Part shown: in pieces, positions 11,839 through 24,100 of the stretch | Position numbering within the stretch: the first letter of the stretch is position 1 | How the letters are laid out: the number at the start of each line of letters is the position of its first letter | NCBI GenBank assembly: GCA_001792895.1 | Contig: MARA01000001.1 | Location: forward strand, 620,001-684,000 | Length of the DNA: 64,000 nt | From: Lentinus brumalis | Taxonomy: Eukaryota > Basidiomycota > Agaricomycetes > Polyporales > Polyporaceae | Reading direction: 5' to 3' | Position numbers and translations under genes: made by a program | The notes under the pieces: generated by a model | What the model saw: only the letters and a program-made list of their open reading frames with translations | Told to the model about the DNA's origin: nothing | The model's database searches: none

Positions 11839-12390
11839 TCAACTGTGATCACCGTGCGCCGCTGGGATTGTTCGGTGTGAGCAAAAGTGCCAAATGTAGA
11901 CGTGCGTTCGGACCCACGCATCGATTCGATACCAGTTGGGCTCCTGATCCCCAACACCCAACCTCTGTCTGACTGCCTCGACGTCCTCCGGGTTCAGCCG
12001 TGCGTTCATCCCCTGCCAAGTAGCGTCGTCCCTGAGGACGAAGACGTAGTACTGGGGAACATTCTCGCCCGCCACAGGTAGGAGACGGTTGCGGAGGCGG
12101 GGAACGTTGGGGAACTCGGAGTATATGAGGCCGGGAAGCATACCCCGACTAGTTCTCTCGGCGGCGCGGAGTATTCTGTCGGCTTCTCCGGGAGCCAAGG
12201 TAGCGAGCTTGTCCGGATAGGTCATTTCGTAGAACCACCGGGCCCAATGCAACCGACACTTGGGACCAAGGACAAAGCCAAACGCGGTCTTCGGTGCGGG
12301 GCGAGGAGCGGTCTCAACGTGCTTGTACATGTAGGGACGACCGAGTGGTCCGGCATCAGCAGACGGAGTGAGGATCACGGCGTCGGGCAT
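11839..12390 (-). CDS. Hypothetical protein, 183 codons, family unknown
   Basis: An ATG-initiated frame encodes a protein with balanced composition, unlike the Arg/Ser-rich shadow frames nearby. It contains an aromatic block (LHWARWFYEMTYPDKL), an acidic/Arg segment and QYYVFVLRDD. I see no signal peptide, membrane span or catalytic motif and do not recognise a family. The last 25-30 residues (after NWYRIDAW) look less protein-like. A GTATCG donor lies at the codons for N-W, so the true 3' end may be spliced to an exon not identified here. It is flanked by the direct-repeat copies A and B. Confidence 0.45.
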   Translation of the reverse strand: MPDAVILTPSADAGPLGRPYMYKHVETAPRPAPKTAFGFVLGPKCRLHWARWFYEMTYPDKLATLAPGEADRILRAAERTSRGMLPGLIYSEFPNVPRLRNRLLPVAGENVPQYYVFVLRDDATWQGMNARLNPEDVEAVRQRLGVGDQEPNWYRIDAWVRTHVYIWHFCSHRTIPAAHGDHS

Positions 12391-13850
12391 AACAGCTTGT
12401 GGATGAACGGAGTTTGTACGCGAAGTTGAACTCGAACATACTTACATAGGCGGTCGCCAGTATATGTATGACTGGCGACCGTTTACGTAACAGGTGCGGA
12501 CTGTCTCAGCCGGTCGAATTCGCGAGCATCGTATAAGTACCATCCAGGGCAATTCATAGATCCTCTACCCTTGAAAAGCGGTGGACGTCGCGAAAAGAGC
12601 GCACACTGACTCGGAACAGTCGGGCACCGAGGACGGTGGCACAATCATCACCGAGATCGAGCCTTCGTCGGTAGTAGGAGATGGCCGCTCACTGAAATGC
12701 AGCGGACAGATAGCCAAGGATGAAGGCTTGAGAGCGCGTCCGGTAAGATGGCGAACCCGCGTCGTGAGAGGCATGTCAGCGCCGGGGAAGCCACCAGGCT
12801 ACGGCGCAGCTGCAATGTTGCGTTCGCGAAGCCCGTTCGGGAGGACGCCTCGCAGTCTTCAGTCCGACGGCGCTGACACTGTGGCACGCGCTCGAGGTGA
12901 TGAGCGGACACGATCATGGCTCGTGTTGGGCGGCGCTCGCACTCGGTGACCGCGTCGCAAGGCCTGACAGATGAGAATGGTCGGGGGTGGGCATCTGTCA
13001 CTGTGTCGACTCTCGAGCGGTGAGGGAAGCCCGGTGATGCCAAGTATCCAGGCGCATACCGGTCCGGGGTGGTCGACTTGGGACTTGGAGGCTTGAGGGC
13101 AGGAGACTGAGAACGAGGACCTGGACAGATAGGATGCGAGAGCGCGTTCAGCGGTGGGTGGGCGCGACAGAAGCTTGGATAGAGTTCCGCGATGGAACAG
13201 CCCTACATGCATTGTCTCTCAGCGCGCAGAAGCACAAGGCATGCGGCGAGGAGCACACCGTGGCCCGTGTGCATGAGGACCTGACAGCCGAGTGTACGAG
13301 GGCGAGCACACGGAGGTGTGTATCGCAGGGATTTCACATCGAAAGGCGGGATGCTGCGATGGGCGCAGCGTCGAGTCGTCGACGCTCAGCTCGCAGAAGG
13401 ATGGTGAGGAAGTCGAGAAGTGGATGTACGGAATTAGGCAGATGGGCGGGCAGCGCGCACGCACCAGGGCGGCGAGGCTAAGCAGATCATGCCCGGCTGA
13501 GCGCGGTCCTCGTTCTCATAAGTATCGAGCACTGAGCGGGGCACGGAGAGTTTCCGCCGCTGCACCCACACTCCCCCCTTCTCTTGTGCCCAGCTTGGAG
13601 GGAACGACCGCGGGGTGGCGAGGCGACGGAGGAGGACACGGTGCGGAGGCAATGTCGTCCTCATTGACCTCCCAAGTCTATCACCGATTGCCGGTATGGC
13701 GCCCGCTCCCCATTGGCCACCCCGTATGCCGACCCACCGGTAAATAGCGACCTCTATACTCGCCTCCTCCCGTCCTCCCCCATCTTCCCCCGCGCTCTCT
13801 CGCCCATCTTCACTCGCTCTCCTGCTTTCTGGTCCGCGTAAACCGGCGTA
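12391..13850. other. Intergenic with repeat copy B and a pyrimidine-rich leader
   Basis: The left part contains copy B (12688-12735). No gene is recognised up to about 13700. From about 13750 to 13840 the + strand is strongly CT-rich, which is common just upstream of basidiomycete starts, and leads to the ATG at 13851. Confidence 0.45.
12688..12735. repeat. Diverged direct repeat, copy B
   Basis: Partner of copy A at 11571-11625, same orientation, about 1.1 kb apart. Immediately downstream, GTAAGATGGCGAACCC at about 12746-12761 recurs at about 21050-21065. The 16-base match is short and may be chance or a relic of the same dispersed element. Confidence 0.45.
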
Positions 13851-14400
13851 ATGTGGCAAGTGCGCATACACTCACCTCTGGACACCTCCCGCCGTGAAGA
13901 CCACTTCATGCACCCCACCAGCCGCTATGATGGAGTAAGTATGATGAGAACTCTCGTTAGACTGCGCCGTAAACCCATGCTGATCACCACAGACCGCACA
14001 AGCCGCCAACCCGCCATTCCCCCGCCATCGTCTTCTCGCAGTGCCCAGTCCGTCTGCGCAAGCCAGCCACTCTCGACGCCGCCCTCTCCTCCTCCCCCGG
14101 TCTCCACGCCTCAGCTGCGCTGCCGCCCAGCAGCGAGTGAGCGCATCACCCAGCCTACGCGTCTCCTCGCGTAGCTTATCAATGATCCGCGCCCGCACTG
14201 GACGCCCATTCCGCACTCCGCCCACATACCCCAGCGGCTTGTTTTACGATGCATTTCGCGCTCTTCCTGGTCCCAACGCCCGATCGGCGCACGCATACAT
14301 ATACGCCATCACTGGCGTGAGTACCACCGCGAAGTTCCTCGTCCCAGCTCACTCCCTTCTCGCGTACACGTCCGCCGCCACTCGCTGGAGACCTGGCTGA
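13851..14400 (+). CDS. Candidate two-exon small protein, function unknown
   Basis: An ATG at 13851 follows a CT-rich tract. Exon 1 (13851-13934, 28 codons) ends at a strong GTAAGT donor. The acceptor CACCACAG ends at 13992, and exon 2 stays open to a TGA at 14398-14400 (163 residues in total). A second good donor, GTGAGT at 14317, would give an alternative end. The product is Arg/Ser/Pro-rich with no recognised domain and could be mitochondrial-targeted or non-coding. The support is the combination of leader, ATG, donor and phase, not homology. Confidence 0.3.
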
Positions 14401-15099
14401 CCCTCCGTTCCGATATTCAAAATCATGGCCACGGCTCAGCCTCCTCCAGCCGCCACCACCATCGTGAAGCGCGTTTGTCCCCGTGCGTTCTGGCTGCGTG
14501 CTCCAGGTCTCTATGTATGCACCCCGGCGTTCGCCGTACCCGCCGCTCCTGCTCGCTTCATAACCACAGCCGCGTCGGGCTTCTATTCACCTTCTGCTCG
14601 TCGATGTCGTCATAATCGGCCGTCCCTGCCTCTCAAGCGCTCTTCTCTTCCCGAGTCCTGACGCTGCATGCTGCACACTGCACACTGCCACACTTTCCAC
14701 ACGAAGACAAGGCCTGGACGCGAACCGATACAAGGCACGTAAATTCCGAATATATGCTATGAAGACAGAGAGATAGAGAGCTAATCAGACATTACATAGA
14801 TCGCGACATCCACGGGATCCCGGGTAGCCGGGACCCTCTACCTGTCGGGGTATATACAGGGCAGGAACAGAGCACGGGGCGGGGAGGACGAAGAGACACG
14901 AGTCGCGAGACCGATTAGGGCGGGGCGGGATATCGATATAGGTACGTTGCTTCCGTCGGGAACCTCATGAATGACATGTACAGCGTCGTGAAGACCATAG
15001 CGCGGGCGAGGGAGGGTCCAGGGGGCGACAAGTGGCGCTGAGGACGTAGAGACGACGGAGGTGGGGATGAGGGATGGGGGCGATGGCGTCGGGTCGGGC
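14401..15099. other. Intergenic, 3' flank of TF1
   Basis: An open frame at 14425-14661 (+) begins with an ATG preceded by AAAATC but has no recognised domain. The part near 14700-15099 is probably the 3' UTR of the minus-strand regulator. No tRNA or repeat is seen. Confidence 0.4.
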
Positions 15100-18000
15100 T
15101 CAGACGAGGAGGAGGCTCGCCCACTGCATGCGGAGGCCGCCGCGCCAGTCGGGGAAGACGGGGTGCTCGCCGGGGCGCGTCGTGCGCATGACGTGCACGC
15201 GCGCGTTCCACACCTCCTCCATGATCGTCTGCGCGAGGAGGATGTTGCCCATCGTCGCGTCCTGCATGAAGAATCGGTGCTTGATCACCTCGCGGATCAT
15301 CTGGTTGTCCGTCATGCACCCGGCGAGGAACAGCGGGAAGACGAGCGTCCGGTCGAAGCTCGACGGCGTCAGCTCGTTCAGCAGCTTCAGCATCTGGTCC
15401 ACGCTGTTCGTGATCTCGGGCACGCCTGTGGGAGAGAGAGAGAGAGAAGGGGATGCTGGTCAGGGACGGACGGGACGCGAACGGACGGGGGTGAGTGCTC
15501 CATACCTGGTACAGACTCGCTGAGGACGGTGTGCAGATACAACACAGCAGCCTCCCGGAACATCTCCCCGATAATGTGTTTGTTCGTGTCTACTGGCGAC
15601 CTAGCCGACCTCGACCCCGACATGCCCGGCTGCGGCGACGACATGGGTGCCGCCAGCCCCGCCGGCGTCAGGTCCAGCCCGCCACCGAACGACGACCCGT
15701 GGCCGCTGAAGTCGTCGTCGTCGACGCGCTTGCCCGACGCGCGCTCCCGCAGCTCCTTCTCGATGGCGTCCCCGCGCCGGATGAGCTCGCGCACGCTCAG
15801 GCTGCCGCTCTGCAGCTCCTGGTTCTTCCAGTTCGCGAGCGCGGACACCTCGGCGATCGCCAGCAGCGCCTCGTCGGGGCAGCCAGAGAGCGCATCCATG
15901 CGCAGCTCGGAGTGCTGCCCGCCTGCGCCTGCGGGGCTTGCGTTCGTCGCCCAGAAGCCCGCGCCGCCTCCGAAGAGGCGCTTGTACAGCGACAGGTACC
16001 GCGGCGGCTGCATGAGTGTGATGCTCGCAAAGATGTCGACATACTGCAGGTAGGTACACACGAAATATCATCAGCGCCCGGCTAGATCGCGACGGAGAAG
16101 CATGCGGCCATGCGGAGAGACACGCACCATCGTCGCCTTGGCTGCGAACCGGCCTGCGGGGGACATGTTGAGGAGGGTAAGCTTCGGGTTCTCCTCGTTG
16201 TAGATGCCCGTCTGCGAGAGCCACTCGCAGGCGTACTCGAGCGGCGCGGCCCAGTCCGTCGAGCCGCCGCCGAGCATCGAGTACGCGATGAGCTGCACGG
16301 CCGCGACGGCGTCCGAGTCCTGGAACTGGCCCGTGCCGTTCGTCTGCGGGGCGTGCATGAGGCGGTAGAGCGCGCGGTTGTAGAACTGCCGGGGCGGCGC
16401 GGTCTCGCTGTCCGGGTCCTCGAGGATCGGGGTCGCGCTCTGTGCCATGCGCTGTCGTGCGTGGTGCAGGGCGGCGAGGGCGCACAGGGAGAGCGCGACG
16501 GCGCCGTCTGGCTCTGCTTGTACGATCTGCGAGAAGCAGTGAGGTCAGCGACCGAGTTCGATTGTCAAGGCGTCAAACACGGGCGCAGGGAACGACTACA
16601 GTCTCGCGCAGAAGCATCCGGGGATCAAAGGGGTCACAGTGTTCCCTCCTCGATGCCTGTCTGACAGCGGGGAGAAGAACGACGTGCCAAGGTGCGCGGC
16701 TCGTCGGATTGTTGTGAATGAGTGCCGTGCTCACGCCCACCGCGGACAGGTACTACTTATGCATCGCGTGCGATCGACACTCACAGGCAAGAGGATGTTC
16801 GTAAGCGCATCCCCGGCGAATACGTATTGCAACTCTCGGACATATTTGAAGTAATACGAGATGTACTCGTCCTGGCGGATCGACGGCGGTGGCGGTATGG
16901 CTGGTGTTCGGGGTGCTGGCGGCGGCATCGACAAGGACATGCCCTGGCTTGAGAGGCCAAACCCGGAGGAGTAAGGTATGTCTTCGTTCCCGGACATGGA
17001 GAGGGGCGGCGAGGGGAAGCCGTACATGGTGTCGGGGAGGCTTGCGCTGGAGGGTGCGTGCTGGAGGAGGGACGTCATGGGAGGCACGGCGTGGTGGCGG
17101 GAGGTATGCGTCCAGTCGGGCTCTGCGGGCACTGGGTCAGCACTGACAAATGGCGACAAAAATACGCCGCCTGCGCATCGCGTTCCGCGGCCGGCTTCGT
17201 GCACGCGGCCGGGCAGCAGAGCCAAGAGAGAAGACAGGCACGGAGCGAGCGCGAGGATGGGCGGGGACTTACCGGGAATGCAGTTGGCGAGGCCGGGGAG
17301 GTGGTATGGCGCGCCGGGGATGTAGCCCGAGTCGCGGCGGTGGTAGGTCTCGCGCGCACTCATGCTGCGGCGGAGGGATGTCTGGGGGCCGGGGCCGGCG
17401 ACGCCGGGAGTCGAGGGCTGGGATGCGAGGCCGGTGGAGTGCCAGGGCTGGCGGGGCTGGCCGCGTATAAGGCCCATGCGGGAGAGCTGCTCCTTGATGC
17501 TGGCCTTGTATGCGGCGACCTTCTCCTTGTCCTGTGCACGCGCGATGGCAATTCGAAATCAGGCCCGATGGGGGTGATATCACGGTCGCGATGACGAGGA
17601 CGGTCAGATTGCGGCCGGGACACGAGCGAATCGAACAGGGCAGCGAACACAACAGGGTCCAAGCAGGCCAACGTCAGGGGGAGGCGGCGGGGAGAGGGGG
17701 GAGATGGGGGAACGCGATGAGCACTGTCTTCGGTGGTGGCGCAACATGGCGATGTGATAGACGCACCCTCATCCAGTCGGGCCGCTTGGGCCCCCATCCG
17801 AGGCACTTTATGCGGAGGCGGAGACAGGTCTTGCAGGAGTCGGCTTCGCGTTCTTCGTCGCATTTCTGGGGAGGGGGAGGGCGCGGGTGAGCAGCTGCAC
17901 GACGGGTTGGGGAGACGGTGATGCTGGGATCACGTCGAGATGGACGACTGCGGGATGATGCTTACCTTTCGTCGGACGCGACACGTCCTGCGGGGGCGGG

Positions 18001-18150
18001 CAGCGCGGGGGCGAAGAGCGGGACGTGAGCACAGGCACGGGCACGAGAAGTGGCGAGGAGAGACAGGGAAGGGAAGGCAGAGAAGGAGAGGAGAGACGCG
18101 TACCAGCAGCCGCCTTTTCCGCCGGGGGAGGAGCGCGTGAGGTCTGTCAT
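15100..18150 (-). CDS. Zn(II)2Cys6 fungal transcription factor (TF1)
   Basis: Eight exons (18150-18104, 17987-17966, 17865-17767, 17531-17273, 17122-16785, 16526-16128, 16043-15506, 15425-15100) join in phase to 675 residues. The binuclear zinc cluster is spread over three exons: C15, C18, C25, C34, C37 and C44 with spacing C-x2-C-x6-C-x8-C-x2-C-x6-C, followed by GWGPKRPDWMR. Exon 2 is only 22 nt. After a Ser/Pro-rich linker with SIRQDEYISYYFKYV comes a long helical region (residues about 235-675) of the fungal-specific regulatory type, including SLSLCALAALHHAR, LLAIAEVSALANWK and the PEITNSVDQML block near the end. Binding to CGG-type DNA is known for the family; the target genes are unknown. 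The ATG at 18150 is chosen because it leads straight into the cluster. An in-frame extension upstream is open to 18495, and an overlapping Ser/Pro-rich frame starts at 18335, so the start is uncertain. It is a paralogue of the gene at 29267-31821. Confidence 0.88.
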
Positions 18151-21100
18151 TGCGCGTGTCGGGGTGCTTCGTGAGCTTCTGTCGCGCGGGGAGTCGCGGT
18201 CATCGAGGCGGGGGTGGTAGAGGGACGTCGTGGCGGAGGCGGGGACGCGTTCGTGGATGGGCCTTCGGAGGGGAGCTCGGGGGACGGGGAGTTGCTGTCT
18301 GCGCTGGACGGGGAGGGCAGGGCGTGGAGAGCCATGGGGTAATATGTCGCAGCAGGGCGGCGGGAGGGAGGGAGAAATAAGAGCGGAGGAGGCGGTGGAG
18401 GGCCGGGAGGAGTGGCGAGGCGTTGCGTATTTGGGGGATTTGGGAATCGGATGCGCGAGGAAGAGGCGACGGGATGATGGCGAGGACGAGATCATATCGT
18501 CTCGTCACCAAGGGTCCCTCCTCCCCCTCTCCCCCACCCCAGCCGCTGCCCATCCCAGCTCCGAACGTGCAGATTCAGATGCATCCCACGCGACACAACA
18601 CAGATCCCCTCCACAAGCCCCGCGCTTCCATCACAACATTTATTCCCGCTTTTTCAATAATTAATTCCACGCCCTCCGGTCGGAGGCTGATCGAGATCTT
18701 TCGTCCTCCCTGATCACTCCCATCTCCTCCGACAAAAACATCGCAAGAACGCCCACAAGCAGCTTTTCCCGGAATGCAGTGCGTCCAAGGCCCAAGGCTG
18801 CATGCCCAAAGTGAGTCCTGCTTACGACACTGCGTCCGCACGAGCCCTGGCCGCGGCAACGGACAACGAACATGTATGTACATCCGAGCCTGTCTCTGGA
18901 CGATACGTACCCGCTGCGCCTCGCAAATGCCACGCGACGGCAGCCACGGTCGGGCTGGTGTGCGTGCAAGGGTCCTTGTTCCCCGGAGCAGTGATTGCAG
19001 CGTTGACAGACAGCCTGTCGGTTACCCGCGTGAGCTCTTCCTCCAGAACCCATCACGACGTCGTCATCGACGTCAGGCCCGTCGCGTCCTCCTCGCCATT
19101 CGTCTTCCCTCGCGAGGACGCTGCTCGCTCGACGCTGCGCTGATATAAGCTCCCGGTCGCTCGTGGGATTAAGATTCAAGCTACTGATCTGTGTTGTGTA
19201 GACGCCTCCTCTCCTTTTGTCTGTCGTTGCGAACGACTCCCCATCATACAGTATGTTGGGTCCTTGCCAGACGCGTCTGCACGACTACGCATGCTGGGGT
19301 TCAACGTGCCTAGATTTCCTGCGCTCGATATGGCTATCGGCCTGCAGCAGACACAGCTCCGGACGGGAGATCTACGTGCGAGCCGTATCCATCCATGCCC
19401 GTAACGGCCAAAAGTTGCGGCCTCTGCAGCATCTCTACCACTCGCAGCACTTCCGGCATGTTTCCCCTGTGACAGATGCTGATGTCGGGATGCTAGATGC
19501 TGTCTTTCTAGTGTGGCGCTCTCGCGACTGCGAGCCTATCGTTGAGCCCATCACCACCCACGAACCCATCTTCGTCGCGAGTCGAACCCTCTCTGCACTC
19601 GGAAGGGGACTTCCCGAGCAATGCCAGCTGCCAAGGCACGACGTCGCTCGTCCGTCGACTCGAATGCACTTGACGTCGTCTGCCCTGTCCTCGCCATTAC
19701 AGCTCCGCCTGCCTCGAGGCTACTAGGGATGCCTCAAGGCTCAAGGTGGCATCTGAGTCCGGCAGAAGACGCCTCGAAGATCCGCCGTCCGGCGTTCTGC
19801 CTCTCCATTCTAAACCCCCCACTCGCCCCATGCCCAGCATACCGGTATCGTATCTGGTGGCTGAGACGTATACGTATGCAGTACATACTCTCCGGATCGA
19901 TGGACCCCCTTCCAGCCCGAGCACTTCGCGGGGCTATCCACCTAAGCCCGGATTCCCGGCCCCCTCCTCATCCTGAAGGTCTACATGCTGCCTATAGTCG
20001 ACAACTCGACGTACTCGCACCTCAGGCTCGCCCGTGGGGCAGGCGGCGGCGAGGCCAGCCGCGAGAGCATACGGGATGAACTCCAGACGGCAGGGATGAG
20101 ATGAGATGCTGCCGGCGGAGTGTGGAATCCGTGAATATCGCAGCCCTGGGAGTCGTGCAACATCAAATTCACCGGTCACCGCGGGCAGAACGGTATGCGT
20201 ATACGCACGGTACGCCCACAGTTCTGTACGTACGTCTGTCACGCGGCCCCTTCCCGTGTTTTATTCTCGTCTCGTTCGCTGATCTCCAGCACTACCTCTG
20301 CTGGTCAACGGTGCAGGGCCTGGAGAACGTCTGCAGCGATGTCGGCCGTACGTCAGGTTTGGGCCCCTGGGTGGGGGACATCGCCACGTACCGCCACGCT
20401 ACTTCGAGAACTTGCGATGCGGATTCGGTGGCTGGCAGTCTGCAGAAGTCGGTTGATATGTCGTCTTCCTTCGATGATGGGATCACGCGAACCGCACGGA
20501 ATTGAGGCTGGAATAGGGCATCTCCCCACTGGTGCGGCTCGCCAAAATCGAAACTGATACGACCAAATGAAAATTCGCTCTTCCCCTCTTCCCAAATTCC
20601 CACCGTGCACGCTTCCTCCCCTTCGAACGCTTCCCGCTCAGATCTCCGCCTCTTCTGCCCGTCGTTCCGCTCTAAAGTTGCCGCGTGCCGCGTCTGCCGT
20701 GACGTGCGATTTACGTCGCCGCGCAAACCACAGGCACCTGGGCGGCTGGGCCGGCCAACATCCGAGACATACACTAGGCGCACACGCAAGCGAGTGCTCC
20801 CGCGGTGAAGACATACGAATTGCTGCCTGCTTGAGGTAATAACACGGCGTGTATGCGGTATGCTTACTACGTTTGTCTGTTAGAAGGGCTTAATCCCGAT
20901 CAGAAGGATGTACGTCGTGCTGAACATGAACCTGACGTCCACAGGCTTGCTTCAGATGCTGGCAGTTGGACGCAGGACCGTGACTCGTGGCGGACCACGG
21001 CGTCTTCGGTCGATGGAGAACGCAGCACGCACAATCCCAACATTTCCGTAAGATGGCGAACCCAGAGCGTCGGGAGCGACCCCGATCGCCGAAACGGAAA

Positions 21101-24100
21101 CATGAACGCGAAAAGGTTCCGGAGTCAGCCATGCACTTCACGTACATATGCGCGGAATGCCTCGGCTGATCCTCCTCCAGCGGCGCTCGTTGCAGCGTCT
21201 GGCCGCGGCCGGTGGCAGAACACCCACCCCAATCGCTGGATCCTGCATTCCTGATCCCTGAAGGTCTGATCCCTGATTCCTGGTCCCTTCTCCCGGATGG
21301 AATCAGCCCCCTCGCACAGCGCACCATCTGGATTGCATCGGTACGTCCGAGGCCGGACTCGCCCCCTGAGGTTAATGCTAATGCGACCCGCACTTCACCG
21401 CATGCCGTCCGGCACGCGTACGCTGCGTCCTCCCAAAGCGCTCTCGGAGGCTTCTCGCACCTCGTACCGCGCGTGTGCAAGGGAGATTTGTCGCCCCGCA
21501 CCAGACACGAGACCCTACGGCGACCAAACATACGCCGACCGCGACACACTTCTCATGCTATCGTGCACCGCGACTCGGGTCTTCGATCGCTGCGGTGCGT
21601 CCGTGCGTCTGTACCGTGTCCTCCCGTGCGTCTGCGCGTCCGTTTTGCTTCTCTCCTGCGCTGCTGCTCTGTTGTATCGCTATCGACCGTGGGGGTTCTC
21701 GTATTCGCCCGACCCTAGCTCGGGTTTGACGCGCTCGTTCCCACAGGATTCGCGCATGGCTAGGGTCCAGCTGAGCCACGGGGCACGAAGCGTCGTGCGG
21801 CGGTGGCACGGCAGAACCCTCGACAATCCGGCCCTCGCCTTCCCATCGCGCCTTGCCCCCGAGCCTCCAGCACAATGCGTCACGTAAGATGCCAACAGGC
21901 AGCGGAGTATCCTTGTCTCGCTGCCGTTGCGCCCCACGTCCGGTCGGGCACGTAGCGTAGGCGAAGGGGCACTTGGCACTGTATTGTCCGCAACCCTGAA
22001 TTTGTCTGCGCTGTTCGTTCCATCAATGGCAACAGGAGGCTCACTCCGACCGAGAAACATTCAATGAGCCTCCGCTAGAGCCGCCGGATCCAGGACGACT
22101 TTGCGGGCGAGCTGAAACATGCCCGGAACGGGAAGGTGATGCCCCTGTCAGACGTGGGCGTCGCGCCGACTGGTGATTGCCTCCGGTCATGGTCGGCGCT
22201 CCCAGGTTCAGGATCGGGACGCGTAGAGGTACACGACGCTATCATCATCCTGGCTGGGAGCCGCTGCAAGTGGAAACTCTGAACTCCTGTGGCAGACAGT
22301 GCGGGCTCGGCGGAGGAGTTCCTTGGTTGCGTGCTGCGCTAAACTTGGACACGGCGTGCTGCCAGGGCCCGAATGATGTGGTGTTCATCCATGTCGCCTG
22401 CTGGGGTGCTCGCAGCACTCTACTGTATGTTGCATCTCTGCTGCCTCCCCCGGCTGGTATAACGCCGCTGTCGTGGATGACGGTCGTGTCGCGCGGAGCC
22501 GTACGGCCGTGTCGTGCCATGACAGGCTGACTCTTGCGGCTTTCACGGAGAGTGCGTATGCAGGAGACTTTGCGCCATCTTTGTCTTCCATTGCACGCAG
22601 CGGTTATTCCCTCGTGTCCTCGCCGTTGCAGCCGTCTACAATGTCGTCGTGGCGAAATCCGTTGCCACCGCGTAGTGACGTGCCCGACACTTCAAGTTCC
22701 AAGCATGGGCGCGTTGACCGTGTTGTTTGGAACAACATCGGTCAAGTTAACCGCACACTATCATCCGTCGCCGAAGCTCGCGCCAGTTCGGCCGTTGTTA
22801 TGGTTGAGTCCTTGTCTTGCATAAGCCTCGTGCGCAAAGAAGCTCGGCACTCTTACTCGATTCCGGCGCTGTTTTATTCTGATTCTCATGCCCAGGCAGC
22901 CCCGAGTATGTCGGGGGGTATGTCAAAGCTCCTCCCCTGCCTTCCCACCGCTACACATAGGGAGACGCAAGACGCAAGACGCGGCCCACCGGAGAACGGA
23001 CTACGCATAGCAGCACGGTGCGCAAACTCTAACACAACGTGTCCGTGTGGAGGCTGTTGCGAAGCGTCCTGCGACCCTATCAGTCTCCCACTCTCTCGGC
23101 CTCTGACTTCGAATTTGCCTACGGCATCGCCTTGATATCCCTTCGCCCGATGCGTCGACTATCGGGGCGTGCCATTGAGCATCTGTGCATCGAGTTCCAG
23201 GCGGTAATTCCCGCGTTCTCATGTGGTGCGACAATCATATACGGTGCCCTCCACCCTTCCCAGCCTATCCACATGCGCTGCTGCAAGTGTGCGAGAGGTG
23301 AGCTCACGGCTCGGTGGTTCATCTCGAGCGTATTGTTCTAACCATCCCCTTCTTTGTCCCTGCTGCTAGGAGACCGCGTTGAAGACGAAGGGAAGAGGGT
23401 CGTCGTGATGCGAGAATCAAACGTCCGCTATCGAGCGCGAGGCGAACATCAAATTGCGGCAGTACAGCGACGGAACGCGAAGTTCCAACACGTTCTCGAT
23501 TCCCTGGCTTGCCGCATTAGCAGCCCCGACCTAAGGCTCAGCCGCTCGCCTCGGCACGACTGGGGTGCCACCGCACCCCGCCTTGCGGCTCGTCATGTGC
23601 ATCCGTCTGTTGCACTTGCTGCGATGCACAACAATGGTGGCGTTGTCTAGGCAAAGATACACGGGTCCCCAATTGTTTCCCGACACAACACGCTGTATAC
23701 TTGCTCTGACGACCCTATGGAACCTCACGACGGCGGTCCGACGCAATGTCTTACTCAGGACCGCCAGGACTCGCTGCTTATCTAGAACTTGCTCCAGAAC
23801 ATAACTCGCTGCCCACGGTAGCCATAGTTCGCCTTGACTGCGGCACAGAGAAGATATCTACTACTTGGGCTACTTGAACCACTCCACGATCAGGACCGGA
23901 ACGGTGCGATTTCGAAATTCCGGTGTTAGATCGGAACTTCAAGAACTAGCTGGGGCAATGCTGGTTGGATCTCCTCTGCACTGCTCTCGACCGACGTTCA
24001 CTCTTCGCGACTCCACATCAACACCTCCAGCTGCGGCTGTTCTGGCCACCCAATTTCGTCAGTTCCGGCGTCACCGCGGAGCGGCCAGTCTGCACTCATC

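Noticed and set aside
15061..16053. 330-codon + strand frame
   Set aside because: Antisense to exons of TF1, with no domain and no start or splice support.
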